DNA of 45,092 nt, taken from positions 1 through 45,092 of the forward strand of contig QMOV01000008.1 in NCBI GenBank assembly GCA_003650305.1, in the 5' to 3' direction. The notes beneath the pieces are model-generated. The model did not search any database. It saw only the letters and a program-made list of their open reading frames with translations, and was not told where the DNA came from. Shown here in pieces: positions 42,326 to 45,092 of the stretch. The stretch is from Bacteroidota bacterium. Lineage in GTDB: Bacteria; Bacteroidota; Bacteroidia; Flavobacteriales; Flavobacteriaceae. The position numbers were made by a program, and so were the translations under genes. Numbering within the stretch: position 1 is the first letter of the stretch; each line of letters begins with the position of its first letter.

Positions 42326-43352
42326 ACGAACATATAAATTTGCACTAATATCCTCGATGTTTATTACTGCATTTTTAACACTCTTTACGAGTGTTTTTTT
42401 ATATGCTTTTTACGAACTAAATAGTGTGCACCTTATTATTTTTGCATTAAGCTGTTTTGTGTTTTCTTTTTTTATAATACAATATCGTGTTGAATATTTT
42501 ATTTACAAACGTATAAAAAAAATATATGCCGATTTAACTTTGCTCGAATCAAGCTCATTTACAAGAGGGCAAATTAATACAGATATGGTAACTCTAAGAC
42601 AAGAAATTGAAAAGTATGCTAAAGATAAAAAGCTAGAAATTGAAGCGTTTAAAATTAGAGAAGAGTATCGTAAAGAATTTATTGGCAATGTGTCTCACGA
42701 ACTAAAAACACCTTTGTTTACAGTACAAGGTTATATCTCTACATTATTAGATGGTGCTGTTAATAAAGAAGAACTAAGAGATAAATATTTAGAAAGAGCC
42801 GATAAAGGTATAGAACGGCTTATTTATATCATAAAAGATTTAGATATGATTACCAAGCTGGAAGCTGGAGATTTAAGCTTAGATTTAGAACCTTTTGATA
42901 TTGTAAAACTCATCCAAAATGTATTTGAGCTTTTAGAAATGAAAGCTGCAAAGAAAAAAATAACGCTCACTTTAGATAAAAATTACAATGACCCTATACT
43001 CGTAAATGGAGATAAAGAACGATTACAACAAGTGTTAAGTAACTTAATCGTAAACTCCATAAAATATGGGAACACAAAAGGCACTACCGAAGTTAATATA
43101 GAAAATCTTATTAAGAATAAAGTCATTGTTCGTGTAACCGATAATGGCGAAGGCATAGATCAAGAACATATTACACGTTTATTCGAGCGTTTTTACCGCG
43201 TAGATAAAAGTGGTTCTCGTAAAGAAGGAGGCTCTGGATTAGGCTTGTCTATTGTGAAGCATATTATTGAAGCTCATAATGAACAAATTTATATTGAAAG
43301 TGAACTAGGAGTAGGAAGTGAATTTTCATTCACGCTCGAAAAGGCTAAATAA
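42309..43352 (+). CDS. Sensor histidine kinase (PhoR-like)
   Basis: 347 residues. Two membrane helices (about 10-34 and 40-58) with almost no periplasmic loop, so sensing is probably in the membrane or through partners. HisKA domain with H130 in NVSHELKTPL; HATPase_c domain with N-box NLIVNSIKYG, G1 DNGEGID, F-box LFERFYRVD and G2 GGSGLGLSIV. It phosphorylates the overlapping response regulator. Its last 27 bases overlap the convergent glycosyltransferase gene. Confidence 0.93.
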   Translation: MAIKFKRTYKFALISSMFITAFLTLFTSVFLYAFYELNSVHLIIFALSCFVFSFFIIQYRVEYFIYKRIKKIYADLTLLESSSFTRGQINTDMVTLRQEIEKYAKDKKLEIEAFKIREEYRKEFIGNVSHELKTPLFTVQGYISTLLDGAVNKEELRDKYLERADKGIERLIYIIKDLDMITKLEAGDLSLDLEPFDIVKLIQNVFELLEMKAAKKKITLTLDKNYNDPILVNGDKERLQQVLSNLIVNSIKYGNTKGTTEVNIENLIKNKVIVRVTDNGEGIDQEHITRLFERFYRVDKSGSRKEGGSGLGLSIVKHIIEAHNEQIYIESELGVGSEFSFTLEKAK

Positions 43353-44387
43353 ACCTTTAAAATCTATATCAAAATCAACCGATTGTAATCCTTTATAATT
43401 GTTAACTTTATGAAGCATTTCGGTTTTAAAATCGGTTTGATCACAACTAGGAACTAACTGTAGCTTTTGTAAGTGTTTGGCAAGATACTCCTGTTCAAAT
43501 TGTCCAGGAGTAGGAATAAAAAACGCTTTTTTATTAAGTTTAGCCAAATCCATAATAGTTGTATAACCCGAACGCGACAAAACAACTGCACTTTCGTTTA
43601 TCGCTTTTTCCAGCTCATGAGTTAGCATATAATTATATAGAGTAAATTGGTCTTTTTTAATTATAGTTTGATTGGCTTCTATTTTTCCTTTTACAAATAA
43701 TGTTTTTCCGATAAAGTCTTTTAAATCTTCAAAGAGCATTTCTTCAAAAATAGTACGTTGTGGTTCTGGACCAGAAAGCAATACTAATAAATCATGTGCA
43801 ATCTTACTATCTGTTTTTTTAAACCGACTTAAAGGACCAATGTATTTGAGACTTAAAGCATGATTTTTTAAGTGACCTAATTTTCCGCTTAAATTAGGTT
43901 CGTCTTCAATATCTGGAATCCAGCATTCATCAAATTTTTTGATGATTTTTTGATGCATTTTTGAACTGAACCAAGTTGTGCTTCCGCTTAACACATTAAG
44001 CTGATGTGTCATATAAACCGAAGGTACTTTATTGCTATAAACACCTAATCTGTTATCTGAAATGATGCCGTTAATCTCATAAGTTTTCAGAATCGTTTTG
44101 ATTGCCTTTTTTTCTGATTCAATAGCTCTAAATATTTTTGGAGCGTCTTTTATTAATTTCACTTTAATATGATGTCCTCTTTTTGGGTATTCTATTTTAT
44201 ATGAAGGAAGTTCGAGACAAATTAATTCAGGAAACTCTTTTTTAAGAAACTGCAATGCAATTCCGTCGGAGGCAATAATAGGTTCATAATTATGCTCTAT
44301 TAACGCATTAATTATAGGGATGCATCGTGTGGCATGACCCAATCCCCAATTTAATGGTGCAACTAAAATGCGTTTTTTTATGTTCAT
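43326..44387 (-). CDS. GT28/MurG-like glycosyltransferase
   Basis: 353 residues with a GT-B form. N-terminal RILVAPLNWGLGHATRCIPII (about 6-26) is the glycine-rich loop region of MurG-like enzymes; C-terminal SRSGYTTIMDLAKLNKKAFFIPTPGQFEQEYLA is the nucleotide-sugar-binding block. It probably transfers a sugar to a lipid or envelope acceptor. It is not MurG itself, since the sequence lacks MurG's extended signatures and has no mur genes around. Overlaps the kinase 3' end. Confidence 0.82.
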   Translation of the reverse strand: MNIKKRILVAPLNWGLGHATRCIPIINALIEHNYEPIIASDGIALQFLKKEFPELICLELPSYKIEYPKRGHHIKVKLIKDAPKIFRAIESEKKAIKTILKTYEINGIISDNRLGVYSNKVPSVYMTHQLNVLSGSTTWFSSKMHQKIIKKFDECWIPDIEDEPNLSGKLGHLKNHALSLKYIGPLSRFKKTDSKIAHDLLVLLSGPEPQRTIFEEMLFEDLKDFIGKTLFVKGKIEANQTIIKKDQFTLYNYMLTHELEKAINESAVVLSRSGYTTIMDLAKLNKKAFFIPTPGQFEQEYLAKHLQKLQLVPSCDQTDFKTEMLHKVNNYKGLQSVDFDIDFKGLFSLFERE

Positions 44388-44447
44388 TTAAAACAAAAGT
44401 AATATTATTTGTTTCCTTATTTTTACTAAAAATTTTAAATAGTTTAG

Positions 44448-45092
44448 GTGGGAAGCAAAAATAAATTAAAACGGTTTAGAGAAAATGAGACTTTTGCTAA
44501 TGTGTTTCAGCCAACTCGAGAAGAATTGGTAAATCAAAATTATGCTTTAAAAGGAAACTGGAATACTAAATTTTTTAAAAACAAGAATCCTTTAATTTTA
44601 GAATTAGGCTGCGGCAAAGGTGAATATTCAGTAGCATTGGCTCAAAAATATCCAAATAAAAATTTTATTGGTATCGATATTAAAGGCGCGCGTTTTTGGA
44701 GAGGTGCAAAAACTGCTGTTGAAGAAAACATACCAAACATCGCTTTTATTCGTACACAAATTGAACTTATAGAATATGCTTTTGCCAAAAATGAAATTGA
44801 CGAAATTTGGATTACTTTTCCCGATCCACAAATAAAATACAAGCGCACTAAACACCGAATGACCAATTCTGTCTTTCTACAGAAATATAGAAAAGTACTG
44901 AAAAAAGAAGGTGTTGTCCACTTAAAAACTGATAGTGAATTTATGCATGGCTATACAATTGGTTTACTTCATGGCGAAGGTCACGAAGTAATATATTCTA
45001 ACCACGATGTCTATAAACAAGAAGGAAGCCCAGAAGAGGTTACAAGCATTCAAACCTTTTATGAATCACAATATTTAGAACAAAACAAACCA
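44448..45092 (+). CDS. trmB: tRNA (guanine-N7-)-methyltransferase (3' end outside window)
   Basis: Begins at GTG 44448: the codon before it is a TAG stop, and GSKNKLKRFRENETF is the usual flavobacterial N-terminus. 215 codons are present with no stop; about ten are probably missing. SAM-binding motif LELGCGKGEYS, GIDIKGAR, and the catalytic/tRNA-binding TFPDPQIKYKRTKHR motif. It makes m7G46 in tRNA variable loops. It is divergent from the GT28-like gene. Confidence 0.93.
   Translation, partial: MGSKNKLKRFRENETFANVFQPTREELVNQNYALKGNWNTKFFKNKNPLILELGCGKGEYSVALAQKYPNKNFIGIDIKGARFWRGAKTAVEENIPNIAFIRTQIELIEYAFAKNEIDEIWITFPDPQIKYKRTKHRMTNSVFLQKYRKVLKKEGVVHLKTDSEFMHGYTIGLLHGEGHEVIYSNHDVYKQEGSPEEVTSIQTFYESQYLEQNKP

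Noticed and set aside
1-45092. CRISPR array, prophage genes, transposase or integrase
   Set aside because: No regularly spaced direct repeats and no recombinase or phage structural gene is visible in any frame.

Overview
The window reads as chromosomal DNA of a marine-type member of the Flavobacteriaceae (Bacteroidota). It is AT-rich. Several promoters fit the Bacteroidota consensus (TTG or TTTG, about 19 bases, TAnnTTTG), and starts lack Shine-Dalgarno sequences. Three secreted proteins end in type IX secretion sorting domains. Bacteroidota-restricted families (DUF4271, DUF4296) sit beside hemD and pyrC. The genus cannot be fixed from the sequence alone.

Layout. 1-6509 (minus) is a tight five-gene operon: CheY-like regulator, membrane HEAT-repeat protein, PgaC/NodC-like glycosyltransferase, LTA-synthase/sulfatase-like membrane enzyme with a TPR tail, and a YaiO-like TPR/beta-barrel protein cut by the window edge. 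It looks like a regulated envelope or exopolysaccharide synthesis, modification and export system. 6718-11472 encodes a 1584-residue multidomain T9SS cargo. 11889-14369 holds ppsR, a barrel-less TonB-plug protein and a small membrane protein.

14384-24594 is the accessory part. An intact tRNA-Asp(GTC) gene at 24521-24594 is followed at three further places (about 21137, 15701 and 14384) by a repeated module. Each module carries a copy of the tRNA 3' end plus a downstream series of hairpins. The modules separate three gene islets: a molybdenum hydroxylase pair; an operon with an XRE-cupin regulator, a KamA-like radical SAM enzyme, a two-subunit 3-oxoacid CoA-transferase and a GSA-aminomutase-like aminotransferase; and a lone APH-fold kinase. 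The KamA operon can be read as a route from an alpha-amino acid to a beta-amino acid, a beta-keto acid and then a beta-ketoacyl-CoA. Substitutions at the KamA substrate-binding positions point to an acidic substrate such as glutamate. This operon and the tRNA-tailed modules are the two most interesting signals.

24679-38000 is core metabolism: DUF58 protein, thioredoxin, YugP-type protease, Lrp regulator with a perfect 28-bp palindrome just upstream, saccharopine-dehydrogenase-family enzyme, DUF423, PEP carboxykinase, hemD, DUF4271, polyprenol-phosphate mannose synthase, dihydroorotase, DUF4296 lipoprotein, an SDR epimerase and tyrS. The tyrS gene carries an in-frame 18-bp palindrome that appears to add residues to the enzyme. 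38027-45092 contains a LuxE-like acyl-activating protein, two T9SS cargo genes with almost identical sorting domains (one with ATT where the start codon should be), a PhoB/PhoR-like two-component pair, a GT28-like glycosyltransferase and an almost complete trmB.
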